Source: Tetmemena sp. SeJ-2015
Lineage: Eukaryota; Ciliophora; Spirotrichea; Sporadotrichida; Oxytrichidae
Assembly: GCA_027382625.1 (NCBI GenBank)
Contig: JAJKFJ010020858.1
Location: forward strand, 1-64,000
DNA length: 64,000 nucleotides
Direction of reading: 5' to 3'
This document shows, piece by piece, positions 37,097 to 48,534 of the stretch. The translations under genes and the position numbers were made by a program. How positions within the stretch are numbered: position 1 is the first letter of the stretch; the number at the start of each line of letters is the position of its first letter. Below the pieces are notes generated by a model. The model did no database searches. It saw only the letters and a program-made list of their open reading frames with translations, and had not been told where the DNA came from.

Positions 37097-39900
37097 ATGG
37101 ATTAGGTAGACTGCATTACAGATTGGAGAATATGGAAACAAAAAGATTTGCAAATCTGGTTATTTAGAAGGTTCTTAGCAATCATTGGGCGAGTTGCTGG
37201 CTCAACATCTCCATCCCTTCTTTTTTGTTTACTAAATCTCTTAATCTTTTTCTTGAAGAGAAAAATAAATTACAATATATTTTTTTTAAAAAAAGCTTAT
37301 TTGTTTTAGCTATTCCTGCAATCAGAACTGATTTCTCTTTATTCAATTTAAAATGAAGAAATTATTATGAGTGAGTGAAAATTAAAGCCAATTTTATTGA
37401 TTGTTTGATCTTATTTATAAAGTAGTTGGTGCAAGATAGCTATGCTAATAAATGTATATTTTAAAATTATAAGCTTGACCTTACTAAAAGAAGAGGTACT
37501 CACACAAATGAATGTCTACTAGCACTATTTTATTTAAAGCACAACTTGTCTGGAATTGGGAAAGAAATACATCAACTACTCAATGGTTTTGGCATTCAGA
37601 TAACTCACAAAATTATGGACGATATTTTAAGATAAGTAGTAGTCCCTCGCTAAAATGAATTTTATATAGGTTTTTAAAACAAATTATTTATAAATTACAT
37701 CTTTTCTATTTAATAAGAAGAAATAAATATCTCCTTCTTGTTTTAACCTAATATAAATTAGTAATAATATTTGTGATTAAAAGTAATTTATACTTTATAA
37801 TGCAAAAATATCAACTAACGTAATAAAATAAATTTCAATAATAGCTATTGCATTTAAGCTAAGGAAATTTTTTTAATATTTCGTAGTTAAAAAATAATTG
37901 AATTTGTTACGATTGATTTTATTTAGTTGAATGAACTAAAGTAGGCTTCTAAAAAATTGAACTACCTCCAAAAATTTCTCCAACTAGCTCATGAAAAGAT
38001 AAGTATCGCCTCTGTGAATAATGACCTAGACATACATATAGACAAAATAGAGCTCCAAAACCCACAAATTAACCCACAAATTATCCCTCAAAGTTCTATT
38101 ATTAAAAAGCAGGAGTCTTCTACTTCTTCTTCTTATTCCTCTTTTAATTCTCAAAAATAACAAGAGGTCGAGGCAACCAGCGTATAAGAAAAGGAGGTAT
38201 TTGTGGTAGCTGCTGCTAAAGTTGAGAATGTTTAAAGAGAGTAGGAAGGTCAAAGCAGTTGCTGCACCTTAAAAACTAGTGGAGAATGTTAAAGCTAAAG
38301 GAAGTAGCTATATACAAAGAGTCAAATCTAGTAGACTTTAGCAAAGATAATAAGAAGAGGTGGTAATGGATAATTCAAAGAAAATCGGAGGGAGAGGAGG
38401 ACCATAGGTTTAGGCATTATAAGATATCAAAATTGCTCATGAATATCCTGATGAGCAAAAACAAGAAATCCAAATCTAGCCGATGGCTAAGCTTGGAGAT
38501 ACTCAAGATAAATAATTTTAAAGTATTATTATTTATAAGGTCTTTAGACTAATAAGCACTTAGCATCAACAAAAAATTTCAAATGTTAGAATTAAATGAG
38601 CTTAATTTATGCCAGAGATTAATTTTGCTTTAAATATTTCTTCTCTTTTTCTTTTAAAAATAGTTCAAATATACTTCAAAAATTGTTAATTTTCTATTTT
38701 TAAAAGTTCATCAATAGATACTCTAAAAGAGCCAGTTGTGATAAATGAGAATCCTAACGTTCATATACTTCAATAGATCAAGGTTGTAGATTTTATTAAA
38801 TTGAATAATAAGTAGCATTAAAGAAATATATTTTTTTTAATATAAAATTACTGGATTTTATCTTTTATTTTTAGTAATTTTAAAATTCAAAGTTATGCAT
38901 CCAAGTATAATTCAAATTTCTAAAAAGATCATCTCCTTTATGAAGTAAAACTTAAAAGCATATTAAATTATTATAAATAAGAAATATAAGATATTTTAAA
39001 CTTTGTAGCTTTTAATCTTTTCTAGCTTAAATTTTTTAATTTCTATTTAAATAAACTACATTTTATAGCATTTGCTTAAATCAGTAATAAAAAGTTCAAA
39101 AATTTCAAACATGTAAAGACTTAAAATTAGATCAATAATTTAAAATAATTACAATGTACGCCGCTTCAATTTATACAAATATGAATTTATTTTAATTCGG
39201 CGATAATAGTAACATTAAAGAAATATATTTTTGATTAAAATTACGGATTTAAGCTTTGTCATTTCATCAATTATCCTTTTTGTTTGTTTTTATAAATATA
39301 AAACTGTAGCTTAAAATCCAGTAATTTTAATCCAATTACTTTTAGATGATATTTCATGAAGATCTTCTTTTATTCTTACTGTATCTCATTAATTTTTAAA
39401 ATATCTTTTCCAGATTTAAACTATCACACTTTTACAGGTAATTAAACAATTCATTTAGGAAAATTAGGTAACAAAACTAATGAATAAGAATGCTCTAAAT
39501 AATTTTTTACATTTTGGTTATATTTCCAAATAAGATCAAATCCTTTATTAAATCTTGCCCCTTAGAGGTTTAAGATGGCTTTTTCTTTTGATTTTAATTA
39601 TATAGTGAATTCTGGCCCTTCAGTTTAGATGCGACTTTAGATATATTTATGAATGACGCTCCTCACTGCGAATTTACTCCTGTTTTTAAGAGATCTGATG
39701 ACAATAGAATTCTCACATTAGAGATTACAATGGCTTCTCCATGGTAGGTAGGAAATTACGAGTTTAAAATCTTTCTTGATAGCGCTGGATTCACTTTTTA
39801 AGGTCCTGAAATCACTCTTCAAGTAAAACAAATATTTCTAATTGAAATGTTAAAGATAAAAGTAAAAGTGGAAAATTACCTAGACTAAAATTTGTTTTGA
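37097..39900 (+). CDS. Protein with possible NBR1-type Ig-like (FW-like) domain at the C-terminus
   Basis: A multi-exon frame. The exon at about 37379-37680 reads LTKRRGTHTNECLLALFYLKHNLSGIGKEIHQLLNGFGIQI. The next (about 37930-38155) reads LNYLQKFLQLAHEKISIASVNNDLD, followed by Pro/Gln/Ser-rich sequence and VKSSRLQQRQQEE; a one-base frame change is needed near 38247. The last exon (about 39605-39900) reads WPFSLDATLDIFMNDAPHCEF...LTLEITMASPWQVGNYEFKIFL, then SAGFTFQGPEITLQVK. The WP, the aliphatic-x-aliphatic-x-APs-like string, the GxYxxxxxL and the GxxFxGPxIxL spacing resemble the four-tryptophan/Ig-like domain of NBR1 and ILRUN, although most of the defining tryptophans are absent. The first exon, with ATG at 37097, is uncertain. 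Its introns contain a repeated element (see findings). Confidence 0.4.
38843..39329. repeat. Inverted and direct repeat element in intronic DNA
   Basis: An 18-bp perfect inverted repeat joins TAAAATTACTGGATTTTA (38843-38860) and its complement (39312-39329). A degenerate direct copy of the preceding sequence (CATTAAAGAAATATATTTTT, about 38816-38835) recurs at about 39213-39232 followed by a variant of the same core. Nothing coding lies within. Confidence 0.55.
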
Positions 39901-40679
39901 GTAATTGATTTATTCACCCTTGGATTTAACGAACTGTTACTGATATACCAATATTAAATCTGGCATTGCTTTAATCCTTTATTAAGTAAAGATTTTATTA
40001 ATTCAACTTTAATCCTGATGTGTTAGTTAAAGTGTCATTAAAATATATTGGAGAACTAGATATTGATTTAATTTTAAAATTAATTATAAACAATGAGAGA
40101 AATTTGTCCTTTGACTTTTTATAATAAAGAATTTTGCATCAAAGATTTTTTTTTCACATTTTCTTTTTTAAATTAAACTAAATTTTATCATTGGAACATC
40201 TTATTTTAATATGCAGCTAAACTATTTATTGAAATTATTGAATTATAGATTTCTTTGCTTATTATCCTGTGATACTAGATTTATATTTAAAGCACAATTT
40301 TTGTATAAAATAAGTGGAATTTTTTATTAATTTGTGCTGTTTTAATTTTAGAAATGAGATATATGCATAAATTGCAAATTTAAAAAGAGCGAGTGTTTTA
40401 GTGAGTTCTTGTGTTTAGTGAAAGAATTTTTTATTAAGGGAGAATGCATCCCACTCCTTATAATTTTTTATTATCCTTACATTTACTCAAAATATGAAGT
40501 TAATAAATAATTTAGAGTAAAAAATTCTCTTAACCTAAAAGATGTATCAAAATAAAAATACTGAATTTTTGTATATAAGAAATAGAATAAAGAATTTTCT
40601 AAAAAGAAAACCATCTTTTGATCGCAACCTAGGCTGTAATTACTTCCTATATCAATATCATTCTCTCTCACAACTGACT
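39901..40679. other. Intergenic AT-rich region
   Basis: No open frame with recognisable content on either strand. It should hold the 3' region of the preceding gene and the promoter of the next. Confidence 0.4.
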
Positions 40680-41001
40680 ATGCTAAACACATTCACGTCT
40701 CTGGAAAACTCTCTAGCGCCCACCACCAATAATTAACAGCTTTTGCAGTCTTCCTCCCTTGAAGAGATTAACATCAGCCTCACTTCATTATTTTAAGATT
40801 CTTAAAATGCTTTAAACATATTGTAACACTGTGGACGGGGAAAATTTCAGCGAGATGAAGATGGCAAGAGGAGACTTGCCCATTATGATTTTGCAGAGGG
40901 TAAGTGAAAATCTATAAACTCTCAGGGTAGATGCCGTGCTTATTAGTCTTGCAGATCAGCAGCTCTTTAAGGCAGCTGATATCATCATCGCAAGAAAATG
41001 A
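40680..41001 (+). CDS. Small unknown protein of about 100 residues
   Basis: ATG at 40680 opens MLNTFTSLENSLAPTTNNQQLL...ISLTSLFQDS; a frame one base over, with its own ATG at 40807, reads TVDGENFSEMKMARGDLPIMIL and SENLQTLRVDAVLISLADQQ, ending at TGA 40999-41001. The two are probably one protein after a single-base correction or short intron near 40800. The second half is regular, with alternating hydrophobics and a helical end LFKAADIIIARK. No family recognised. It could also be the 5' exons of the zinc-finger gene that begins at about 41269. Confidence 0.4.
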
Positions 41002-41268
41002 AAAATAAAAATCTTTACATTCTTCTAAAAATAATCCAGTTTAAAAACTTTCATCCAAAGGTTTGCCAATCTCAATAAAATTAAGTTAAATCGTAATTGA
41101 AAGTAATTTATAAGAAATCTCTTCGAGTTGGAATATGAACAGCTTATACTTGCAGTTAATTGATTATTCCGTCTTTGATTTGAAGGTTTTCAAGATTTTT
41201 AATCTTAAATTAAAAGAGGAAGTTATATAAGAGTAATCATTTTTAGTTGAGTTTAATGAGATAGATGA

Positions 41269-43090
41269 GAGCAGCCATGAGTTTGAGCAATGATGATGAG
41301 TTTGAACTCTACCCCATGGCGAGCAGTAACAGTTCACTCAGCTTTACGCAGCCCATTGGATTCAGCTACGAGGAGCTAAGACTCTATTCAGGCCCGCAGC
41401 AACTTATATAGGCAGCAATGCTTAATCCTTACAGAGGAGAACTAATCACCTTAAATTTAGCTTCAGATTCTTCCATACCTCATATTTAATCTTAAAAAAT
41501 CTAATCGACTAGATAAATTATGAGCAGCAAAGTGCTCTGCACGATATAATTAACTCAGATTTTCGCGACATCGCCGTAGATCATGTGATCCGCAGAAAGT
41601 ACAAGTGTTTTTACAAATCTTGTCGCAAGACCTTCGAGGACACTCAAAGCCTCTTCTTCCATTAGAAAATTCATGTAAGTTTGGCTAACAAATTTAAAGA
41701 CTCTATATCTAAAAGTGGGATTACTCACCACTACGCAAAGAGGGAGTTGGTGTATTCGAGCCCCATCATTCGGCTTTTTATTAGGTTACTCAAATTATTA
41801 AAGAGGGACGCTTCGAGTAAAATTAAAATTCTAATTGATATAATTTTTCCCATTTTAATATTATTGACTTTCTTATCCGATATCAATAGACCAATCTAAT
41901 TCAAATTTTGGAAAGAAACATTTTTGTCCAATATTCTATTGTTTTTGTGAACAACAAACCCTTCGAGTGTCCAGACTGCGGAAAGCGGTTTGTAAGCAAG
42001 ACTCACCTGCGCAGCCATTCGGACATTCACTTGACTAATCGCCCTTACAAATGCAGTTTCAGAGGTTGCTAGAAGAGCTACTCAAAACTTAAGTTTTCAT
42101 TTTTCATTCCAATTTATTTTGTGTAAAACTAAACAGGTTATAAACTCATTTAAGAACACATGTAAGTTTCGAAAACTCCAGTCCATGCAGAGAGTAAAGG
42201 AAAATAATATCTTTTTAGCTTCTTAAATAAGCTAAATAATTTAATGAAAATTTTCACTGTATATTACCACCTTAACTAAGATAAGAACTGAAATCTTAAC
42301 TCATATTCTCGAGCTATCTTGAGATTATATACCTTTGCTTGGTACTTTCGCAGAAATAAAAAATCCTAAGCAATTTTAAATCCTCCTCCCTGGACTAGAT
42401 TAAACTTGAAAAATTTATAAAGAGTTTTGACTCTTCTCTTGAGCATTAAGAGTATAAGTTGCTTCATAATTAATTTTATCTTATTTTTCTCTCTTAACTT
42501 TTGAGAATGATTTCAATCGATAATTTGCAACTAGAACATGAGTAATCTATAAATAGCTCTTCCCTTTGACACACTTCATTTTTAGCGATATTTTTCTCTT
42601 TAAAATGCATTCATCATGTCAATATTTCTATAAATTTTATAGATTTAAATGCATAGCTTTATAAATTTGCATAGACTAATGAGAAGATTTTCAAGTGTCC
42701 TGTGGCGGGATGTCTCAAATCGTTCAATGAGAAAGGAATTCTAAAGACGCACCTTCGCATCCACACTGGTGATAAGCCCTACAAGTGCACCTATCTTGGC
42801 TGCAAGGAAATGTACTCCACTAAGAGCATTCTCTAAGAGCACATGAAAAAGGCACATGGACAATATCAATAGAAAGATTTTATGATTAGAGGATTTATGG
42901 AGAGATAGATGAGGATGAGGAAAGCAGCAGCTCAAGTGTAGATCACGTCTCTCAAAGTTCCACTAATATGAACTCTAGCACCAAGGCCAACTTTTTCAAT
43001 GCCTCTCACGTTTCAGAGTTCCCACTTCCCAGGCTATCCAACCAGAGTCTCGGAGATATTCCATTCACACAAATATTGTAATATCACTGA
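41269..43090 (+). CDS. C2H2 zinc-finger protein (probable transcription factor, four fingers)
   Basis: ATG at 41269 (or 41278) reads [17 protein letters not shown]. Four classical C2H2 fingers follow across several exons: [21 protein letters not shown] (about 41602-41670), [21 protein letters not shown] (about 41959-42028), [16 protein letters not shown] plus LQTHLRTH (about 42047-42160), and [19 protein letters not shown] plus [14 protein letters not shown] with a following [19 protein letters not shown] (about 42690-42855). The Cx4C spacing and the TGDKPYKC linker are typical of DNA-binding fingers. A GTAAGT donor follows the first finger at about 41670. An IES at 42875-42906 precedes the acidic/Ser-rich tail [17 protein letters not shown], ending at TGA 43088-43090. 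If the IES were retained the protein would end at 42971 instead. It likely acts as a nuclear regulator. Confidence 0.8.
42875..42906 (+). other. IES, 32 bp, pointer AGAT
   Basis: AGAT occurs at 42875-42878 and 42907-42910. Deletion of 32 bp joins GQYQQK to [13 protein letters not shown] in frame; without it the reading frame loses the Ser-rich tail. There is no GT donor at the junction. Confidence 0.6.
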
Positions 43091-43808
43091 ACTAATGCTA
43101 AACTTTTAAGTGATTAGATGCCAAAAATATGAGTCTGGTAAGTTTTTCAACGAATAGAGTATGCAGATTCTTAATCTAGGACGACTATAACTAGAACATA
43201 GAATTTAAACTTTAGGTAAATCTTAGATATCAAACTAGGCCATCTAAAATAAATGAAGGTACAATTTATTAAGTATAATTGAATTTATAAAATGATAAAA
43301 GCTATCTAAGTTTAAACATTATGCTGTATTTAACAATTCGTAATCTTCCTTGATGAGTGAAGGATATTGAAATCTTTTTATTCATTTGGAAGTCTAGAAT
43401 GCCTAATACGGTTTATAAACCTCAAGGACAATTTGCACTTTTTAAGTAAAATTTATTAATAGATCTATAAATGAAAATAAAAATTCTTATAAATTAAATA
43501 AGAAATTACAAATTCTTTTATGTGTAATAACTTAAAGAAAAACTTTCTTAAATCATATTTTTTATTTGATTTTTTTTTTATTGTTATGGTTTATATTATA
43601 ATAGAGTTAAAGATTTCTAAGCCGAGAGTAAATTACTCGAGTTCTTTATAGCCGCAATTATTAGGTGTTAATATTCCTATAGGCTGAAGCACAGGAGTTC
43701 TATAGAGAGGAATATAAAAGAGCCTAATCAACTCATCTATAAATATTAACTCTAGTAAATTGAGAAAATATTATTTCTTATACTCAAAACGTTTTAAGTG
43801 GGTTTTCA

Positions 43809-45538
43809 ATGATGACTAGCTAGAAAAACTCTTCTATTTAGCACTCGCCCTAAATTTTAGATTTAAGTTTTAAATTCAGTTCACGAGCGTAGGTGACCAA
43901 AGCAGTTTGATGATGCAACATTTGGGAAGCGCTGGTGTGAATGGTGGCTTTAACAGTTTCAATGCACCTTCACTATTTAGTACCCAGGCAAGATAAATAA
44001 CAGCTTTACCATATATTTGCAATTCTTTCTTAAAAAATAATGGGACCTCCAGTAAACGGCAGATCATTCTCCTAGAATCTCCCTGATAAAAATTTTCTAA
44101 GCTCTCTCCCTCTGACTCAGCTAGCAAGTTCTGCTTTTAAGCCGCAGATATCAGGAGCTGTTCCAGCCTAAATGCTTATCTAAAATACTTTTTCTAATTC
44201 TTAAATTCCATATTGCTCCAAACTCAAGGGAAGTAGACATACCTCTCAGGGTAGCAGCTTGCGAGCTTGGCTCAATTTTCTAGTGGCTAGCTGTCTTCTC
44301 TAAATTAAGATCACCTTAGTGGAAATAGTAATGGCTAAGGACTCGGGATACAATCTGCAATTTCAGATATAATTACATCAGCATTAAGCATTCTAAATTT
44401 ATAATTTGAGATACCTAGATCTAAAGCATAGCTCAACAATTCTAAGATAAGCTGGTTTTCAACGGAGTCAACCCTCAGTAACCTCAGACAGTCCAAGCAT
44501 TCCAAAACAGAAATCAAATCAACAACGCTAATCTTCATAAATAGATTGAAAGATAATGAATTAAATGCCATTTATTTAAATGATCTTCTAAATAACTATA
44601 ACAACATGCAGTTTTCAATGATTCACCATAAAATCAGTGTCTATTTTTTAGATGAGTCACGGGACTTTAAACCCTGCGAAGAATTATTTTAATTGTATGT
44701 ATATTTAAATATATGCGTCACTGCTAACTCAAAATAATCTTATTAACAAAGCACATTCACCGTAGTAACTTACTATTTCATCCCTCTATTAAGTATGCTT
44801 TAGAATAAAGCAAATTATTTGTTTCTTCTCTAGTCCCCAAACCAAAAGACTGGTTCATTGAATCATATCAGTGTCAGCAATCTCTCATAGCAGCATGAAG
44901 CTTCATCCGTATCAGGGTCTCACTAAAATATCGCTGTCCCAAGTTCGACTTTGAATAGATCCTATAGTTCCTCTGCTGGCTGCCCTATTCCACAGTTCGT
45001 CAGCAGAAATCATTTAGGATAGCTATCTACAATTAAATTCTCATCATTATCTTAAAGTAAATGCATTTTTGCTACTATCTATAGATCAATCTCAGTAGCA
45101 ATAGAATCAGTATTTTATGCCCTAATCACTCCAAGCCTAACTATAATGTCATGATTTTTCACAAATTTTACACTTTAATTTAACTCTTAGGGCAGCTTCA
45201 AAGCTAACAGCAGAGATTAGCAAGTCCAAATCAAATGAATGTAGGATTAACCAACCAAGGTTATAATCAACAGGGTCTTTTATCAAATGCTGGCAATCTT
45301 TCAACCATGCCCGGGCAGATATCTTATTTAGGAATAATATAATGTTTTAATTTTGCAGGCAATGAATCAAGGACTCTTAAATCCAAATTCCTTATTGTAT
45401 GGAAACTAATAAGCCCAAGGATTCGTAAGACCAAACTCCTTATCTCCAAGACTTATAATGCAAAATTAATACTCTCCAAATAATCAGCAAAATATTCATT
45501 TCCTCAAATTGAGCATTTATAATTAGCAGTAGTAATGA
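43809..45538 (+). CDS. Gln/Asn/Ser-rich (prion-like) protein
   Basis: ATG at 43809 reads MMTSQKNSSIQHSPQ. Following exons are low-complexity: SVGDQSSLMMQHLGSAGVNGGF, MGPPVNGRSFSQNLPDKNF, QQLASLAQFSSGQLSSLNQD, NQKTGSLNHISVSNLSQQ, NVGLTNQGYNQQGLLSNAGN, and a terminal LLYGNQQAQGFVRPNSL...YNQQQQ ending at TGA 45536-45538. Codons TAA/TAG supply many glutamines. Introns with TTGCAG/CAG acceptors (for example ending about 45359) separate the exons. The composition is that of a disordered, prion-like region seen in RNA-granule or transcriptional co-regulator proteins. No folded domain found. Its position just after the zinc-finger gene is probably coincidental. Confidence 0.5.
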
Positions 45539-46343
45539 AGAATAAGAAGATAAGTGTAGTTAAAATGAGATTGTGAAAGGCAAAGCATTAAGATATAAAA
45601 AAATTCTGATAACAGCAAAAATTATTATGAATAACAAAGAGCTTACTTAGTAAAGCAGCTTCCTCAATAGCAAATTCTCTGAAACAAAGCATATCACTTT
45701 TAAGACCTCCACTTTCATTCAGGTCTTTAATCTATAGTTAATCTCCTCTAGAGGTCTATAAATTTTCAAAAGTACTTCTCACTATCTCAATTACTCGACT
45801 ATGTTTCTCAAAAAGCCTCTCTTTCTAAATTGAGTGAAGGATGAACTCATTTTGCACAAAAAACGATAAACTAGAAGCGTTGATAGGTGTAATCAATGAA
45901 TTCCAGTTTTTTCTTCACTAGAAAGTTATCCATTCTGTCTCGGTCTTCTGAGTAGAAGTAAGAGATGAAAGGATACAAAAATAGAATGAGGGTGCTCAAG
46001 AGATTAAGTGATAGTTGAGATTAGGAGAAAGTTAGTGCATGCGAGATTTATAGTCTCAGCGAGTCTTTTATAAACCTATTACTACTGACTACCGACTACA
46101 TTACTGACTAAATTAAACATCTTAATGCTTCACTAATATTCTCAATGATCATCATTGAATTCATTTTAGTTTTTAAATTATTTTTTTTAATAAGTTAAAG
46201 CCGAAAAAGATACAGATTTTATGCTTACTCAACTCCTATTTTCCTATCTATTGATAGATCCAGAAATGATTTCAAACCATTGTATAATATCCATAAATCT
46301 TAAATTTCTAAGCACTTAACTGAATGATAATTCAAATGAATGG
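45539..46343. other. Region without assigned gene
   Basis: A minus-strand open frame at about 45870-46070 (RDRMDNFLVKKKLEFIDYTYQRF) looks somewhat protein-like but has no clear start or family; it could be a small gene or a 3' exon. Otherwise AT-rich. Confidence 0.3.
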
Positions 46344-47936
46344 TCAGAATTGTATTTGACGCTGCTCGACAGAAACCTTTCCCTAAAACTTTTCCCAGAA
46401 CTATTCTGCGATGGGCTGAATGTAAACTTTGGAAAATAAATTCAAAGAACAATTAATCAATAACTGTTCTTCAATTAAAGTTTACTTTCTATTGAATACT
46501 ATTCTGGTGATACCAGCTTGAATGACACTCTTTGAACAAGTGAGGCAAGGGGAAAGATTCACATAGATAGTAGCCTTTAATTAAGAATTTCATAGTTAGT
46601 TGCAATAAATTTATGATTAGCTCCGACACACTTAGATCTTCCTGCCTCAATAACTGCGTTTTATTCTGCGTGAATACAAAGGCACTCCAAATATACAATA
46701 GAACTAAAATTATATAACTCCTCAAGTCCTACACCTGATGGAGTCATAGAGTTGCATCTTTGGCAGCCTCCATCTTTGCAGTTTTCCATTCCAAAGGGAG
46801 TACCGTTGTAACCTGTGGAAACTATTCTCAAGTCATTCAATAAATACATGGCGCTATAAATTTCACAGATAATTAAGATGTGTATTGACTATGACACAGC
46901 CAACACTTCTCTTCATACAATTGGATCTGCTTGCTATGATTTCGCACATCCTTAGGAAATAGGTATCCCACTAGGGCCTCACCAATTCATTGTCCCTGAA
47001 GTTAAATTCTACACTCTAAGTTTAATTACAAGCTATAAACTAGATACTAATTGTGATAAAGTAAAAATAATTCTAGTCTACTTAATTACTCTATTAAGAT
47101 TTGCAGAGTGAGTAAATATGTGATAAACAGCCCTTAATCATATTCTTACATTTTAGCTAACTATGGAACCTATCTATCCCTTCTCATTAGAATATTTTTT
47201 GTTTATAATTATTCTAATAATTCTCCCTGATTGTAGAAAGTTTTGGTAACTTTGAGAGAGTTATCCTTCATGCAGTGGTATGAGCAGTGATCGTCTAGAG
47301 CTAGAAACTCTTGGAGTTCAATTGCAGAATGAAGCTTGGAGAAGCGAGCGTATCTCTCGAGAGTAGGGGCCTGCACTGAGAAGATCAAGATATTGTAGCG
47401 ATCTCTAAATTCATTAAGATTCTCATTCATGATATTTTACACTTGGGGGTAATACGCCTCATCCATTATGAATGGGTACATCACGTAATTTATAAAAAAT
47501 AATATTCATATATAGATAGTCATTATTATTCAACAAAATTAAATTAAATTTTGCTTCCAGTCACCATGCATACGTTCCAAGAACTCTTTGAGCATCGCAA
47601 TAATCAAGGGCTGGCTATCACCTATAAAATCAAGTTAAGATGGAGGAATGAAGTTGAAGTTAGATGTAATCTGCAAAGATCCTATTAAGACTTACTGCTG
47701 AAAAATCTCTTTATAACAACAAGTGCACTCTCTCCTTAGCAATGGCGTTGTCCTATAAATAAATATATAGCTATAATATTTTTTGTGTGTCCAAACTCCT
47801 CAATCAATTACTTTATTTTTATATGAAATATTTTTTTAAAAATCAGATTGATAGCGATGAAGTCACATTCTTATTTCAGAAAATCGGCTACAACTGACTT
47901 GCCAGAGCAGAGAGTACCGGTAATCGCAAATATCAT
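46344..47936 (-). CDS. Deoxycytidylate (dCMP) deaminase with N-terminal P-loop domain
   Basis: Converts dCMP to dUMP for thymidylate synthesis (cytosol). ATG at 47936 reads MIFAITGTLCSGKSVVADFL, where GTLCSGKS is a Walker A motif; the segments DGDSQPLIIAMLKEFLERMHG and ERYARFSKLHSAIELQEFL complete a kinase-like N-terminal part. The deaminase domain follows: RPQWDTYFLRMCEIIASRSNC, VGCVIVN, RIVSTGYNGTPFGMENC, GGCQRCNSMTPSGVGLEE, CLCIHAEQNAVIEAGR and LSPCLTCSKSVIQAGI. These include the HAE zinc/catalytic motif and the PCxxC zinc ligands. The gene ends at TGA 46346-46344. Three IESs lie inside the conserved domain; a GTAAGT intron (about 47636-47690) and another interruption lie in the N-terminal part. 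Fungal dCMP deaminases have a comparable N-terminal extension (from memory), so the fusion fits a known architecture. The family call is secure. Confidence 0.92.
46571..46617 (-). other. IES, 47 bp, pointer GCTA
   Basis: GCTA (TAGC on +) is repeated at 46571-46574 and 46618-46621. Deletion joins SKCVGA to TIYVNLSPCLTC, restoring the PCxxC zinc-binding motif; unexcised, the frame runs into a TGA before that motif. Confidence 0.85.
46685..46717 (-). other. IES, 33 bp, pointer GGAG
   Basis: GGAG (CTCC on +) is repeated at 46685-46688 and 46718-46721. Deletion joins PSGVGLEE to CLCIHAEQNA, exactly the spacing of dCMP deaminases. The insert is a multiple of three with no stop, so it is detectable only by the 11 extra residues in front of the active site. 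It lacks a GT donor. Confidence 0.85.
46835..46883 (-). other. IES, 49 bp, pointer AAT
   Basis: AAT (ATT on +) is repeated at 46835-46837 and 46884-46886. Deletion joins VGCVIVN to DLRIVSTGYNGTPFG, the conserved core of the family. The insert contains an in-frame TGA and no usable GT-AG pair. Confidence 0.82.
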
Positions 47937-48534
47937 TTATTCTAAATAAAATTAAACTAATTAGCATCATTTCAAATCATACACTAAGTGTAAATCCTTC
48001 AATTATGAGACTATTGACAGACTTAATAAAAACGATTAGCATTTTTAAAAAAAAATAATAAGGGTTAGTTTATTTAGAATCTTATTTATTTTTCATTTTA
48101 AAAATAAAGTTTGCCTATCCTTTCAAAAAAAAAGACGCTTTGTTGCCAATAATTTTAGTAATTTTTAAAGAGAAAAGAGAGACTCACCTACAAAAAGTTT
48201 CAAAGATATAAAATTTCTTATTTTAAATCCTCTTTAGAATGATCTAAAAACAAAAGGACCTCAACTATCTCTAATTAACTTAATTTAATTTTTCTATGAA
48301 TTAAAATGAGAATCCTTTAACTTCTCAACTATACTAAGATATGATGAATCTTTTATGCCTCGTTAATTTCTCTTTAACGATAATTTTTTTGTATTCTTCT
48401 TCCATGATTCAAATCTTTAAGATAGAGTAAAATACATTAGAAATCCTTAGTGAAAATTCGAGCATTTCTTACTGAAATATCTTTAATAAGTTAATTATAT
48501 ATATCTTTGAAAAGAAAAAATAACCTCAGATAAA
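47937..48534. other. Divergent intergenic region
   Basis: AT-rich stretch between the starts of the minus-strand dCMP deaminase and the plus-strand citrate synthase. It presumably contains both promoters and, in the macronucleus, possibly chromosome ends. No motif stands out. Confidence 0.4.
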
